A stretch of 64,000 nucleotides of DNA from Neobacillus driksii (GTDB taxonomy: Bacteria > Bacillota > Bacilli > Bacillales > Cytobacillaceae). This document shows, piece by piece, positions 28,566-37,462 of this stretch. The stretch is from NCBI RefSeq assembly GCF_013409995.1, contig NZ_JACCBX010000005.1, positions 186,001 through 250,000 on the forward strand. Reading direction: 5' to 3'. Position numbers and translations under genes: made by a program. Within the stretch, counting starts at the first letter, position 1, and every line of letters begins with the position of its first letter. The notes below the pieces were generated by a model. That model worked only from the letters and a program-made list of their open reading frames with translations. It searched no databases and was not told the origin of the DNA.

Positions 28566-29310
28566 CAATACTCTCACCTCTTCCATTCGCTCTACCTACT
28601 GCTGACTTACGTCTTTTCAATTCTTCCATCTTTTGATTATCAAACGTTGCAATTACACCAAGAATAGGAAGTCCTAGTATTTTTTCAATATCCTGTTCAG
28701 TTTTTACCGTGTTATCAAAATATTCAAGTAAAAAGGCAAGGCCAACTGATGCCATTAAACCAACAACAATCGCAATTGCCACATTTAGCAACGGTTGCGG
28801 TTTGATTGGTGATTGTTTCTCAGCTACTGTTGCTTTAGCGAGGACACTGACGTTATCTACATTCATAATTTTCGAAATTTCAGTTTTAAAAACTTCAGCT
28901 GTTTTATTAGCTATTTTCGCTGCAGTATTTGCACTTTCATCTTGGACGGAAATGTTTACGACCTGTGAATCCTTTTCACTTCCAACAGTAACTTTTTCAT
29001 TCAGTTGTGCTGCAGTCATATCTAGCTTTAGCTCGTCTGCAACCTTGTCTAGTATAGCAGGACTTTTAATAATTACATTGTAGGTATTAATTAACTGAAG
29101 ATTTGTTTGAACTTCATTGTAGTTGTATGCAGCCTGATCACTCTTTGCTTGGTTAACAAGAATTTGTGTCGAAGTCTGGTATATTGGGGTAAGGAAAAAG
29201 TAACTAACGACTCCGCTCACTAAACCAGCAGTCAGCGTAATCAATATAATCATAACGAGTCGTTTCTTTAACGTCTCTAGTAATTCTTTCAAACTAATTG
29301 TTTCTTCCAT
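28558..29310 (-). CDS. Wzz-domain polysaccharide co-polymerase / kinase modulator (YwqC/EpsA type)
   Basis: 250 residues. Transmembrane segments at ~17-40 (RLVMIILITLTAGLVSG) and ~177-200 (LLNVAIAIVVGLMASVG), with a periplasmic-side loop between. The proline-rich SPIKPQPLLN before the second helix is the Wzz hallmark. The short cytoplasmic tail activates the kinase encoded next. ATG behind AGGAGG. It is first gene of the long minus-strand operon, 40 bp from a good promoter. Confidence 0.93.
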   Translation of the reverse strand: MEETISLKELLETLKKRLVMIILITLTAGLVSGVVSYFFLTPIYQTSTQILVNQAKSDQAAYNYNEVQTNLQLINTYNVIIKSPAILDKVADELKLDMTAAQLNEKVTVGSEKDSQVVNISVQDESANTAAKIANKTAEVFKTEISKIMNVDNVSVLAKATVAEKQSPIKPQPLLNVAIAIVVGLMASVGLAFLLEYFDNTVKTEQDIEKILGLPILGVIATFDNQKMEELKRRKSAVGRANGRGESIGV

Positions 29311-29349
29311 TACAGATCCTCCTGTGCGTGTCTTTTTAAAACAAAGAGT

Positions 29350-29382
29350 ATTATACCATTTTTACCTGTCGAACTTTGTCAA
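29350..29382 (-). promoter_or_regulatory. Sigma-A-type promoter of the polysaccharide operon
   Basis: On the minus strand TTGACA (29382-29377) and TATAAT (29355-29350) are separated by 21 bp. That is longer than ideal, but the -10 is extended (ATGGTATAAT), which tolerates poor -35 placement. It lies about 40 bp upstream of the Wzz gene start. Confidence 0.6.
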
Positions 29383-29468
29383 TTTGTGACGGGTGGTGAA
29401 TATTTATTTCAACCTATGTCATTTTAACATGATTTTTGTAGAATAAAAGTAGTTATTACTTGGAAATA

Positions 29469-29491
29469 GATTTACAATTTTTTTGTAAATC
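29469..29491. promoter_or_regulatory. Perfect inverted repeat operator candidate
   Basis: GATTTACAA - TTTTT - TTGTAAATC, 9-bp arms, in the divergent region between the polysaccharide operon and the SGNH gene. Further TGTAAAT words occur at 29517, 29642 and 29662, and again upstream of the LCP gene (30748) and galU (31911). Could be binding sites of a shared regulator. Confidence 0.45.
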
Positions 29492-29733
29492 ACCTAAACA
29501 ATAATACCATACCTTTTGTAAATATTTGTAGTTTTTTGTATATGGTCTTATTTCCCATTTAGTTCTTTAATCATAATTAAATGGAATTTTTACGACATTA
29601 CTCATATTATCACAATAAAAAAACTACTTTCACTAGTAATCTGTAAATTATATAGTTTTTTTGTAAATAGAATCCAATTCTTTCGTATATTTTTGCTATA
29701 CTATATAGAAGAATTGCATTTGGGGGTATAAAC

Positions 29734-30492
29734 ATGAAATATTTACTTACTGCCATTTGGGCGTTGGTTTGCATAGGTGTTCTTGCTTTTAGCCATATTT
29801 CTTGGAATAAGCAAACAACAGTACAGGCCGTTAAATCTGAACATGATAAGAAAGTCGACCAGGAAAATAACACGGCTAACAATTATGAAGAATATTTGAA
29901 GATGGCTGGAAATTGGCCTGAAACCGCAAAAGATCAGTTCCTCCTTTCTATGAAGGCTGGTAACCCTTTTAAGATTCTCTTCGTTGGCTCTGGTGCACTT
30001 CAATGGGGAAACGTGGTTTCTCAAGGCTTAACAGAAAGTTTCGGTAGTAAACGAATATCTACTTCACTTCATACATTTGATTCAACGTCAGATGACTTTA
30101 TTGCAGGGAATAAACAGTTAGAAATAGCAGCAGAAAAGGCACAGCTCGTTGTCATTGAACCCTTTCTTTTAAATGACAACGGTACAACTACCATTGATGT
30201 TACATTAGCCAATTTGACAAAAATAATGGATGATATTAAGGCTGAAAGTCCAGAAACTACCTTCATTCTTCAGCCATCCTATCCATTCTATCTTCCTAAT
30301 TATTATTCCATTCAAGTAAAGGCATTAAAGGAATATGCTACATTAAACAATTTAACGTATCTAGACCATTGGTCAGCTTGGCCAGCAACCGATAATCCTC
30401 AAATAAATGATTATGTGACTCAAAGCGGTCCCAATGCCGAAGGGTTAAACGTATGGGCAAATTACCTTGTTGAATACTTCGTTAAAAAATAA
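29734..30492 (+). CDS. Membrane-anchored SGNH-hydrolase-like protein
   Basis: 252 residues. An N-terminal signal/anchor (YLLTAIWALVCIGVLAF) is followed by KILFVGSGALQWGN, corresponding to the SGNH block I serine but with GSG in place of GDS. Later come VVIEPFLLNDNG (block III-like) and YLDHWSAWP, a possible Asp/His pair. Strong GGGGG ribosome site. It is divergent from the polysaccharide operon, so O-acyl modification of the polymer or wall is plausible; this is inference. Followed by a strong terminator. Confidence 0.72.
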   Translation: MKYLLTAIWALVCIGVLAFSHISWNKQTTVQAVKSEHDKKVDQENNTANNYEEYLKMAGNWPETAKDQFLLSMKAGNPFKILFVGSGALQWGNVVSQGLTESFGSKRISTSLHTFDSTSDDFIAGNKQLEIAAEKAQLVVIEPFLLNDNGTTTIDVTLANLTKIMDDIKAESPETTFILQPSYPFYLPNYYSIQVKALKEYATLNNLTYLDHWSAWPATDNPQINDYVTQSGPNAEGLNVWANYLVEYFVKK

Positions 30493-30523
30493 GGCAAACT
30501 AGCTTTAAGCTAGTTTGCCTTTC
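30491..30523. terminator. Bidirectional terminator
   Basis: AAGGCAAACTAGC - TTTA - GCTAGTTTGCCTT hairpin followed by TCTTCT. Serves the SGNH gene and the opposing small gene that ends at 30531. Confidence 0.88.
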
Positions 30524-30530
30524 TTCTATA

Positions 30531-30686
30531 TTATTGAGCCTTCATTTTCATCAGGTCGATTTTCAAATCTTCAATCAATTTTGCAACAGTAACACCTTGG
30601 TCACTTACGCCACGATCATAAGCCTTCTTAACGATATCAAAGAATTCATTCGGAGTAAACTCTTCCTCCTTATTCTTACTCCCCAT
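30531..30686 (-). CDS. 51-residue conserved-looking small protein
   Basis: ATG 30684-30686 with AAGGAGA 10 bases upstream. The protein starts MGSKNKEEEFTPNEFFDIVK and continues KAYDRGVSDQGVTVAKLIED to a Lys/Met-rich end. It is soluble, amphipathic and balanced in charge, with normal codon usage, so I take it as real. No family recognised. It faces the SGNH gene and shares its terminator. Confidence 0.6.
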   Translation of the reverse strand: MGSKNKEEEFTPNEFFDIVKKAYDRGVSDQGVTVAKLIEDLKIDLMKMKAQ

Positions 30687-30913
30687 TCGGCAAATTTCTC
30701 CTTCCTTCTATTTATCTTTTGCCTATTCTACTAAACTTCTCAAATTTTGTAAATCATTTGTCAACTAATGTAAAATAGAAATATTTGTGTAATATTATCA
30801 ATAAATTTACGATTTAAGCTATTGGTAATAACTTTCTTGTATTATTCTCCCTACATTTTTGGTATTCTATTTCTTAGACGTAAAAAATGTCATTTTTTCG
30901 GAGGTAAACTCAT

Positions 30914-31855
30914 ATGAGATCTAATAAAAAAGGTAAGAAGTGGTTGAAGGCCACTGGAATTGTTCTACTCGTGGTAATGATTGCATGCGGAACCTATGCT
31001 TTCACAGTCTACAATTCTTTTAAAAATGCTGTCGATACCATGCATGTTCCGATTGAGCGCAAACAATCTGAAAAACGTACAGAGCCGGTAGAATTTGTTG
31101 AAAAGGATCCTTTCTCTGTTTTAATGCTTGGTGTTGATTCACAAAGTGATAAAGGGCGCACAGATACGATTATTGTCCTTACCGTGAATCCAAATACAAA
31201 CACTGCTAAAATGCTTAGCATTCCTCGTGATACACGTACTAAAATCATTGGTAAAGGATTTGAGGATAAAATCAACCATGCCCACGCCTTTGGGGGTGTC
31301 GAAATGGCGATGGATACCGTGGAGAACTTTTTAGATATCCCAATTGATTACTATATGAAGGTGAATATGGAAGGGTTTAAAGATATCGTTAATGCAGTTG
31401 GTGGGGTAACTGTCATAAATAACCTCGAGTTTACTCAAGACAATGTCCATTTCCCAGTTGGTGAAATTACCTTAACTGGAGAGGAAGCATTACCATACGT
31501 TAGAATGCGTAAACAGGATCCTAATGGTGACTTTGGCCGTAATACAAGACAACGCCAAGTTATCCAGGCTGTTATCAAAGAGGGCGCAAGTGTTTCCAGC
31601 TTAGCCAACTTCTCAGATATATTCAAAGCGATTGGCGAAAATGTTAAGACCAATTTAACCTTTGATCAAATGGTTGATATTCAAAAGAATTACAAAAGTG
31701 CAGGAAGCAACATCCAACAAATGGAAATAAAAGGTGCAGGAACGAAAATTAACGGAATATACTACCTACAAATTCCTGAAGATGAACGATTACGCGTTCA
31801 AAATGAGTTAAAAGCACAATTAGAATTAGAGTCTACTACAGCATCTACAAACTGA
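30914..31855 (+). CDS. LCP-family (LytR-CpsA-Psr) glycopolymer transferase
   Basis: Attaches undecaprenyl-linked wall glycopolymers to peptidoglycan on the outer face of the membrane. Short cytoplasmic N-terminus, one helix (GIVLLVVMIACGTYAFTVY), then the LCP domain: SVLMLGVDSQSDKGRTDTI, KMLSIPRDTRTKI with phosphate-binding arginines, HAHAFGG, and VGGVTV. 313 residues. AGGAGG-like site GGAGGT upstream. Location beside the polysaccharide operon suggests it anchors that polymer to the wall. Confidence 0.92.
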   Translation: MRSNKKGKKWLKATGIVLLVVMIACGTYAFTVYNSFKNAVDTMHVPIERKQSEKRTEPVEFVEKDPFSVLMLGVDSQSDKGRTDTIIVLTVNPNTNTAKMLSIPRDTRTKIIGKGFEDKINHAHAFGGVEMAMDTVENFLDIPIDYYMKVNMEGFKDIVNAVGGVTVINNLEFTQDNVHFPVGEITLTGEEALPYVRMRKQDPNGDFGRNTRQRQVIQAVIKEGASVSSLANFSDIFKAIGENVKTNLTFDQMVDIQKNYKSAGSNIQQMEIKGAGTKINGIYYLQIPEDERLRVQNELKAQLELESTTASTN

Positions 31856-31885
31856 TTGGGATGAGTTTCCCAATCAGTTTTTTTG
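31852..31885 (+). terminator. Terminator after the LCP gene
   Basis: CTGATTGGG - 8-base loop - CCCAATCAG followed by seven T residues. Confidence 0.9.
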
Positions 31886-32095
31886 TTTTCAAATAACTAC
31901 TTTTAATTTTTGTAAATAAACCATTTACCTTTTCTTAATTAAGCAGGACCTTTTTTCCACTTTTTTGAATCAGCCTTCCACTAAATTGTCAGAATATTAT
32001 TTACAGGAATCTATTGTATAATATTTACATGCCTTCAAAACAAGCATTTGTAACAAACTAAAAAACACAAAAATTGAAAGGGCGGGACTAGTTTT

Positions 32096-32980
32096 ATGAA
32101 AAAGGTACGTAAAGCAATTATTCCGGCAGCAGGATTAGGAACACGATTCTTACCCGCTACAAAAGCAATGCCAAAGGAAATGCTGCCGATTGTTGATAAA
32201 CCAACAATCCAATATATTGTCGAAGAAGCTGTTGCTTCCGGGATTGAAGATATCATTATTGTTACCGGTAAATCAAAACGTTCGATTGAAGATCATTTTG
32301 ATTCTTCTTATGAACTTGAGCAAAATTTAGCTGAAAAAGGGAAATTTGAATTACTCGACAAGGTTCAGTATTCCTCTAACCTAGCTGATATTCACTATAT
32401 TCGTCAAAAAGAACCAAAAGGGCTTGGACATGCTGTCTGGTGTGCTCGCAATTTCATTGGGGATGAGCCGTTTGCTGTTCTCTTAGGTGATGATATTGTT
32501 CAAAGTAACACACCTTGCTTGCGACAATTAATAGAGGAATATGAAGCTACCCTTTCTTCAGTCATTGGTGTCCAACAGGTTCCAGAAAATGAAACACATC
32601 GCTACGGGATTATCGATCCATTGATTCAAACGGGGCGTCTTTACCAGGTGAATAACTTTGTTGAAAAGCCAGCACGTGGAACAGCTCCATCAAATTTAGC
32701 AATTATGGGCCGATACATCCTAACACCTGAAATCTTTAGATTTTTAGATAACCCAGAAACCGGCGCTGGCGGAGAAATACAACTGACCGATGCCATTCAG
32801 AAGTTAAACAGCATTCAACGTGTGTTTGCTTATGACTTTGAAGGCAAACGCTATGATGTGGGTGAAAAGATTGGTTTTGTGAAAACTACAGTGGAGTTTG
32901 CTTTGCAGGATGAAGAGCTGCATGAAGAGGTACTAGACTTTTTAAAAGAGTTAGTTAGGAAAGACACTGTTATTAAATAA
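32096..32980 (+). CDS. galU: UTP-glucose-1-phosphate uridylyltransferase
   Basis: Makes UDP-glucose for Ugd, glycolipids and wall polymers (GtaB in B. subtilis). 294 residues. Begins [20 protein letters not shown] and has [38 protein letters not shown] and [13 protein letters not shown], all family marks. AAAGGGCGGG precedes the ATG; a TATAAT sits about 70 bp upstream. Monocistronic between two terminators. Confidence 0.96.
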   Translation: MKKVRKAIIPAAGLGTRFLPATKAMPKEMLPIVDKPTIQYIVEEAVASGIEDIIIVTGKSKRSIEDHFDSSYELEQNLAEKGKFELLDKVQYSSNLADIHYIRQKEPKGLGHAVWCARNFIGDEPFAVLLGDDIVQSNTPCLRQLIEEYEATLSSVIGVQQVPENETHRYGIIDPLIQTGRLYQVNNFVEKPARGTAPSNLAIMGRYILTPEIFRFLDNPETGAGGEIQLTDAIQKLNSIQRVFAYDFEGKRYDVGEKIGFVKTTVEFALQDEELHEEVLDFLKELVRKDTVIK

Positions 32981-32985
32981 ATTTA

Positions 32986-33035
32986 AAAAAGCTGATACTT
33001 TATGGATACGTTCACATATAAGTATCAGCTTTTTC
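32986..33035 (+). terminator. Terminator after galU
   Basis: AAAAAGCTGATACTT pairs with AAGTATCAGCTTTTT around a 20-base loop. Confidence 0.85.
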
Positions 33036-33135
33036 TGTTTAGTTGTTCATGCAGTTTTTTGTTAGATTGAATATTATTATAACTAGTTGGAATCCTTATA
33101 CGTTATATCAAGATTGTAATAATATATAATAGTAT

Positions 33136-33165
33136 CCCCGCTTAGCAAAAGCGGAGCTCCATTTT
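33136..33165 (-). terminator. GAGCTCCGCTT-type hairpin after second CWB2 gene
   Basis: On the minus strand GAGCTCCGCTT - loop - AAGCGGGG. A near-identical hairpin occurs at the end of the small gene at 36870, so it is a repeated terminator module. Confidence 0.5.
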
Positions 33166-33184
33166 TCTTCTATTATTTATGTAA

Positions 33185-36100
33185 TTACTTCATGCCCGAA
33201 AGGTTCACTCCTCCGCCAATTTGGTGAATGTATTTAGAATGTTTACCAGCTAAAACTTGTTTTTGAGATGATAACAATCCATAAGAGGATGATACCAACA
33301 CCACAGGCGAACCTAATTTAGCTGCTAATGGTCCTGCTGTTAGAGCATCCACTAAACTCAGGGTTTCTGATTTTGCTACCAGAATTGAGTTTAAATGCGC
33401 TTCCGGATAGAATTTGCTAATGACCTTTGCATTCGTTTCATGCCGATCTGTACCGCTAATTCGGTTATTGAGCACATTTGCCAAAGTAATCTTGTCAATT
33501 TGGTTAATGATCGCAGATGCGATGACCGCTTCCCCGCCGATAAAGTAAGCATCTGTTAATTGTTCATCTTTTAACCACGCTAATGTCTCTGTTGGCACTG
33601 TTGTTTTGTCTACTAGAATGATTGGCTGTTTTTTCAAACCTGCTTGTGCTGAAATTGACAGTGCATCAGGCTCCCCAAAAGCATAGGCTACATAAACAGT
33701 GTTCACATCGACTAGCTTATCGAGTTCCTTCGCAATTAACAAAGAGGTGTCTTTACGGTTTACGCCGCCTATGCGAGTGACTTTATAACCCTTTGCCTTT
33801 AACATGCTTTCAACTTTAGGAGAAATTACTGCCTCTCCACCAATTAATGTAATTTCTTTTGTTTTTAAGCGTGCAAGTTCATCTAATGTTACTTGTGGGA
33901 TTGAATCTGCTGTTGTTAATAGAATTGGCGCATTTTTTGCAGACGCTAATGGAGTGGCTGTCAATCCATCAACAATCGCAAAGCCGTTTACTAGCAACAC
34001 GCTCTCTGCGGTCTCCCAGCCTGTTTGCGATACCTTTGCAGCTGTTGCATATCTTGTATCACCGATTAAGGTTACTAGCTTTTTCTGAACGGTAACTTGT
34101 GTTGCAATACTTACATTACCTGCCTTGTCGACTGCGTACACTTCAACAACCTTACCACTTAGCTGGGCAGGAATCGTAATTGAATAATTTCCGCTACCAT
34201 CGCTCACTCCTTGGCCAATTTCTACACCAGAGACTTTCGCAATTACTGTGGCATTCGGTTCAGAAGTACCTTTCACTACTGTTTCCATATCGGTTAGTTC
34301 TGTAACTGTTGGTGTTCCTGGAGCTGTTACGTCTTTTACCGTTACTATGAACCCATCACTTACATTTCCTGCTTCATCAGCTGCTATAATTACTAACTTC
34401 GTTTCTGCCTTTTGAACGGGGATTGTAACGGTAAATTTACCATCCACACCTGCTGTGCCACTGCCGATAACTGCTCCATTTACGTTCACTTCCACTTTCG
34501 AGCCTGCTTCTGCTTGCCCTGATACCATAGTATCCTTGTCAGTTACATCATTTACAGTTGGTTTTACAGGTGAGGTTACGTCTTTTACCACTACTTTTGC
34601 TGCGGCACTTACATTTCCAGCTTTATCTGTAGCGGTAACTTCTACTTCCGTACCTGCTTTTTGAACAGGGATGGTGACCGTAAACTTTCCATCTTGACCA
34701 GCTGTAGAGCTACCAATAATTGTTCCATCTGCTTTAACTTCTACCTTTGATCCAGCCTCTGCTTCTCCTGTTACAGTAGTATCCTTATCCGTAACTGGAT
34801 TTACTGATGGCTGTCCAGATGCCGTTAGGTCTTTTACTACTACTTTCGCTGCTTCACTTACATTTCCAACTTTGTCTGTTGCCGTAACTTCTAATTCTGT
34901 ATCTGCTTTTTGAACAGGGATTGTGACGGTAAACTTCCCATTACCCCCAGCTGTAGCACTGCCAATGACCGTTCCATTTGCTTTTATTTCTATTTTAGAA
35001 TCGGCTTCTGCCTGTCCGACTACAGAAGTATCTTTATCTGTTACTGGATTTACCGATGGTTGTTCAGGTGCTGTTACGTCTTTTACTGCCACTTTCGCTA
35101 CTGTACTTATATTCCCAGCTTTGTCCGTAGCTGTAACCTCCACTTCAACTCCTGCTTTTTGAACAGGGATTGTCACGATAAACTTTCCATCTGCACCAGC
35201 TGTTACACTACCAATGTTCGCTCCATTTGCTTTTGCTTCTACCTTCGAATCAACTTCTGCTTGTCCTGTTACAGTAGTATCCTTATCAGTAACTGGGTTT
35301 ACTGTTGGTTGTTCTGGTGCTGTTGCGTCTTTTACTACTACTTTTGCTGCTGTACTGATATTTCCAGCTTCGTCTGTTGCTTTAACCTCTAATTCTATTC
35401 CTGCTTTTTGAGCAGGGATAGTGACCGTAAACTTTCCATCTGCTCCAGCTGTCGTACTGCCAATGACGGTTCCATTTACTAAAACTTCTACTTTCGCACC
35501 AGCTTCTGCTTGTCCTGTAAGTGTTGTATTCTTATCATTTACCTCATCCACCACTGGTTGAGCTGGAGGTGTTACGTCTTTTTCTCCCAAGTAAGTAAGC
35601 TCTGTTTTTGCACTTTCTGCATAACCCAGTGATGTTACAGTAACATATACTTTACCTGCTTCTTGGCCAAGTTGAGCTACTTCAATAGTTGCTTGACCTG
35701 ATACAGCTGGCAGACTGGTTCCAAGCAAGTTGCCGGCAGTATCGTAAAGCTTCACAACATCATTTTCTGTTAGATTCTTAATAGTTATCACATCTACTAC
35801 GCCTGTATTATTTACAATGACAACTTGATCCGCTTTGAGTGGATTCGATTGTACACCTGTGATTTCAACTTCTACTCGTTGGCTCTCATCCCATCCTGAT
35901 TTTTTCAATGCTACATACACTTTGCCTGATACCAGACCAAATTCTTTAAGGGACAATGATACCTGTCCGGTGTCTGAAGCGGTTGCTGTTGCCAGCCTTA
36001 ATCCACCAGTTGCTGCGTCATAGATATTAATGGTATCGCCTTTTTCTAACCCTGCTACATTCACAACATCTGCACTGTCTTTATTATCTGTCACGGTTAT

Positions 36101-36577
36101 TTGTGATTTAGAGAACAATGGAGAGGAAACTGTTAGTTGATACGGTACGTCTACTGCTTGGGAATACTCAGAAACTTTTACATAATATGTTCCTGGTTCT
36201 AAAACGATTGTCTTCTCTTCCACTCCCGTTGCTAGTGAACCGTGACCTGTATGGAAGTACGTAATCTTACTTTCGCTTCCATTATAGATAGACACTGTCC
36301 AGCCTACATTCGGCACTCTCGGAATTGAAAAACGGACTTGTTGTTTGGCCGTAACAGTGAACTTGTAGTAGTCACTTACATTTTCCTTAAGCGCACCCGT
36401 GACTGCTTTGTTGATTTCCAGCGCAACCGCATCTTTAAATTCCCCTGTCGCGAGGTTTGTGATTGGTGTTGCTGCTTCACCTGCTGCTATGACAGGAATG
36501 GTGCCGAATAAATTTCCTGCCAGCAATGATACTGTAAGTACTGTAGGTATAACCTTTTTCTCTCTCTTACTTCCCAA
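33185..36577 (-). CDS. Secreted surface protein: PPC-like domain, six Ig-like repeats, CWB2 wall-binding end
   Basis: 1130 residues. Signal peptide at 1-32. Residues ~45-150 resemble a bacterial pre-peptidase C-terminal (PPC) domain (NVSDYYKFTVTAKQQVRFSI, EPGTYYVKVSEYS). Two DKSDADVVNVAGLEKGDT-type modules follow (~155-335). Six ~83-residue Ig-like repeats (~338-830) start TAPEQPxV and carry TDKDTTVTGQAEAGSK. The CWB2 region starts GDTRYATAAKVSQTGW. TTG start with AAGGGTGAG 6 bases upstream. Paralogue of the 2557-6771 gene: C-terminal halves nearly match while N-termini differ, a pattern of module exchange. Probably wall-anchored on secondary polymer. Confidence 0.88.
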   Translation of the reverse strand: MGSKREKKVIPTVLTVSLLAGNLFGTIPVIAAGEAATPITNLATGEFKDAVALEINKAVTGALKENVSDYYKFTVTAKQQVRFSIPRVPNVGWTVSIYNGSESKITYFHTGHGSLATGVEEKTIVLEPGTYYVKVSEYSQAVDVPYQLTVSSPLFSKSQITVTDNKDSADVVNVAGLEKGDTINIYDAATGGLRLATATASDTGQVSLSLKEFGLVSGKVYVALKKSGWDESQRVEVEITGVQSNPLKADQVVIVNNTGVVDVITIKNLTENDVVKLYDTAGNLLGTSLPAVSGQATIEVAQLGQEAGKVYVTVTSLGYAESAKTELTYLGEKDVTPPAQPVVDEVNDKNTTLTGQAEAGAKVEVLVNGTVIGSTTAGADGKFTVTIPAQKAGIELEVKATDEAGNISTAAKVVVKDATAPEQPTVNPVTDKDTTVTGQAEVDSKVEAKANGANIGSVTAGADGKFIVTIPVQKAGVEVEVTATDKAGNISTVAKVAVKDVTAPEQPSVNPVTDKDTSVVGQAEADSKIEIKANGTVIGSATAGGNGKFTVTIPVQKADTELEVTATDKVGNVSEAAKVVVKDLTASGQPSVNPVTDKDTTVTGEAEAGSKVEVKADGTIIGSSTAGQDGKFTVTIPVQKAGTEVEVTATDKAGNVSAAAKVVVKDVTSPVKPTVNDVTDKDTMVSGQAEAGSKVEVNVNGAVIGSGTAGVDGKFTVTIPVQKAETKLVIIAADEAGNVSDGFIVTVKDVTAPGTPTVTELTDMETVVKGTSEPNATVIAKVSGVEIGQGVSDGSGNYSITIPAQLSGKVVEVYAVDKAGNVSIATQVTVQKKLVTLIGDTRYATAAKVSQTGWETAESVLLVNGFAIVDGLTATPLASAKNAPILLTTADSIPQVTLDELARLKTKEITLIGGEAVISPKVESMLKAKGYKVTRIGGVNRKDTSLLIAKELDKLVDVNTVYVAYAFGEPDALSISAQAGLKKQPIILVDKTTVPTETLAWLKDEQLTDAYFIGGEAVIASAIINQIDKITLANVLNNRISGTDRHETNAKVISKFYPEAHLNSILVAKSETLSLVDALTAGPLAAKLGSPVVLVSSSYGLLSSQKQVLAGKHSKYIHQIGGGVNLSGMK

Positions 36578-36869
36578 AATTAACTCACCCTTTTTCTACA
36601 TTATTTGAGTTACAATGCTATATTACTCTATTTTTCTACCTTTTTTGCCAGTTTTTGTTCATCGTTCAAACTAATGTCATATTTTAGAATATTATGGGAT
36701 TTAACACTATTTGAAGGGTGTTAATACGAGTAACCTAAATGAATATTAAGACTGTGGGTTGCAGTTTTTCGGATTTTTTATGATAGTAATATAGTAATAG
36801 AAGAGTTGGATACGTACGTTTGGGGTTCCTTTTATTAAATGCCACTTTTGCTCCTATACAGGCTCTCCC
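36578..36869. other. Intergenic space, no recognised gene
   Basis: Contains the upstream region of the CWB2 gene. I see no coding frame; possible promoter elements are not distinctive. Confidence 0.35.
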
Positions 36870-37115
36870 CTATAGAAAAGAGCCCCGCTTATTAAAGTGG
36901 AGCTCCCGTTCTTCGTTATTCTGCTTTAATAGATCATCCAAAGCCGTCGGGTTCACGCCGCCGCCGACTTGATAAACATGATTTGTCCTATGTACGGTTT
37001 CTTCTGCTTTTTGACCTCCGGTTGTTGTATCTTTTTTATCCTTGTTCAAAAAGATTAAAAGTGAGGCACCGATCACCATGATGGCAACGGCCGTAATTAT
37101 CCAATACTTTTTCAC
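36870..37115 (-). CDS. 81-residue membrane-anchored stub ending in the CWB2 terminal motif
   Basis: GTG 37113-37115 sits 5 bases after AGGAGGG. The N-terminus is one helix (YWIITAVAIMVIGASLLIFL) with NKDKKD after it, then a Lys/Glu linker and HVYQVGGGVNPTALDDLL. The latter matches the very end of the two large surface proteins (YVHQIGGGVNPSAVSEM). So one terminal strand of a CWB2 module is attached to a membrane anchor, without the rest. The last ~12 codons coincide with a hairpin resembling the 33136-33165 terminator. Either a small accessory protein or a deletion derivative. Confidence 0.6.
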   Translation of the reverse strand: MKKYWIITAVAIMVIGASLLIFLNKDKKDTTTGGQKAEETVHRTNHVYQVGGGVNPTALDDLLKQNNEERELHFNKRGSFL

Positions 37116-37462
37116 TTTTTCCCTCCTTTTTCGTTCTTTACATCCCCATTCTGAGTTTTATTGTCAGGTGCAGAAATTCCTGCCTGACCGATTTTTCAAA
37201 TAGGTATTTCGAATTATCAAAATAGACCTCCTAGGACAATAGTCCATTTATTATATAGTGCAATTGGCTAAAAAATTACCTACTTTTATGCTGTCAAAAT
37301 AACACTTTCTTTTTTCAAAAAGCGAGCTTTTCCCTATTAAACTATGAGGATCTTCCTTATTTCGCATAGCTCTAGACATTCTTTTAAACTTTCTATACCG
37401 TTTTAGAGGAAATTCATGGTAGAATATGTGTAATATACCAGAATAATAGAGGTGAAATGTAG
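37116..37462. other. 347-bp divergent intergenic region, no gene seen
   Basis: Lies between the stub gene and the endopeptidase gene. An open minus-strand frame across it overlaps the endopeptidase start and has no protein-like character. A TAGAAT with upstream TGG near 37423 may be the endopeptidase -10. Confidence 0.35.

Noticed and set aside
34910..35392. 160-residue plus-strand open frame, plus similar plus-strand frames within 33.8-36.6 kb
   Set aside because: They are antisense shadows of the Ig-like repeat gene; Cys/Tyr/Ser-rich composition, no ribosome site, and the opposite strand is clearly coding.
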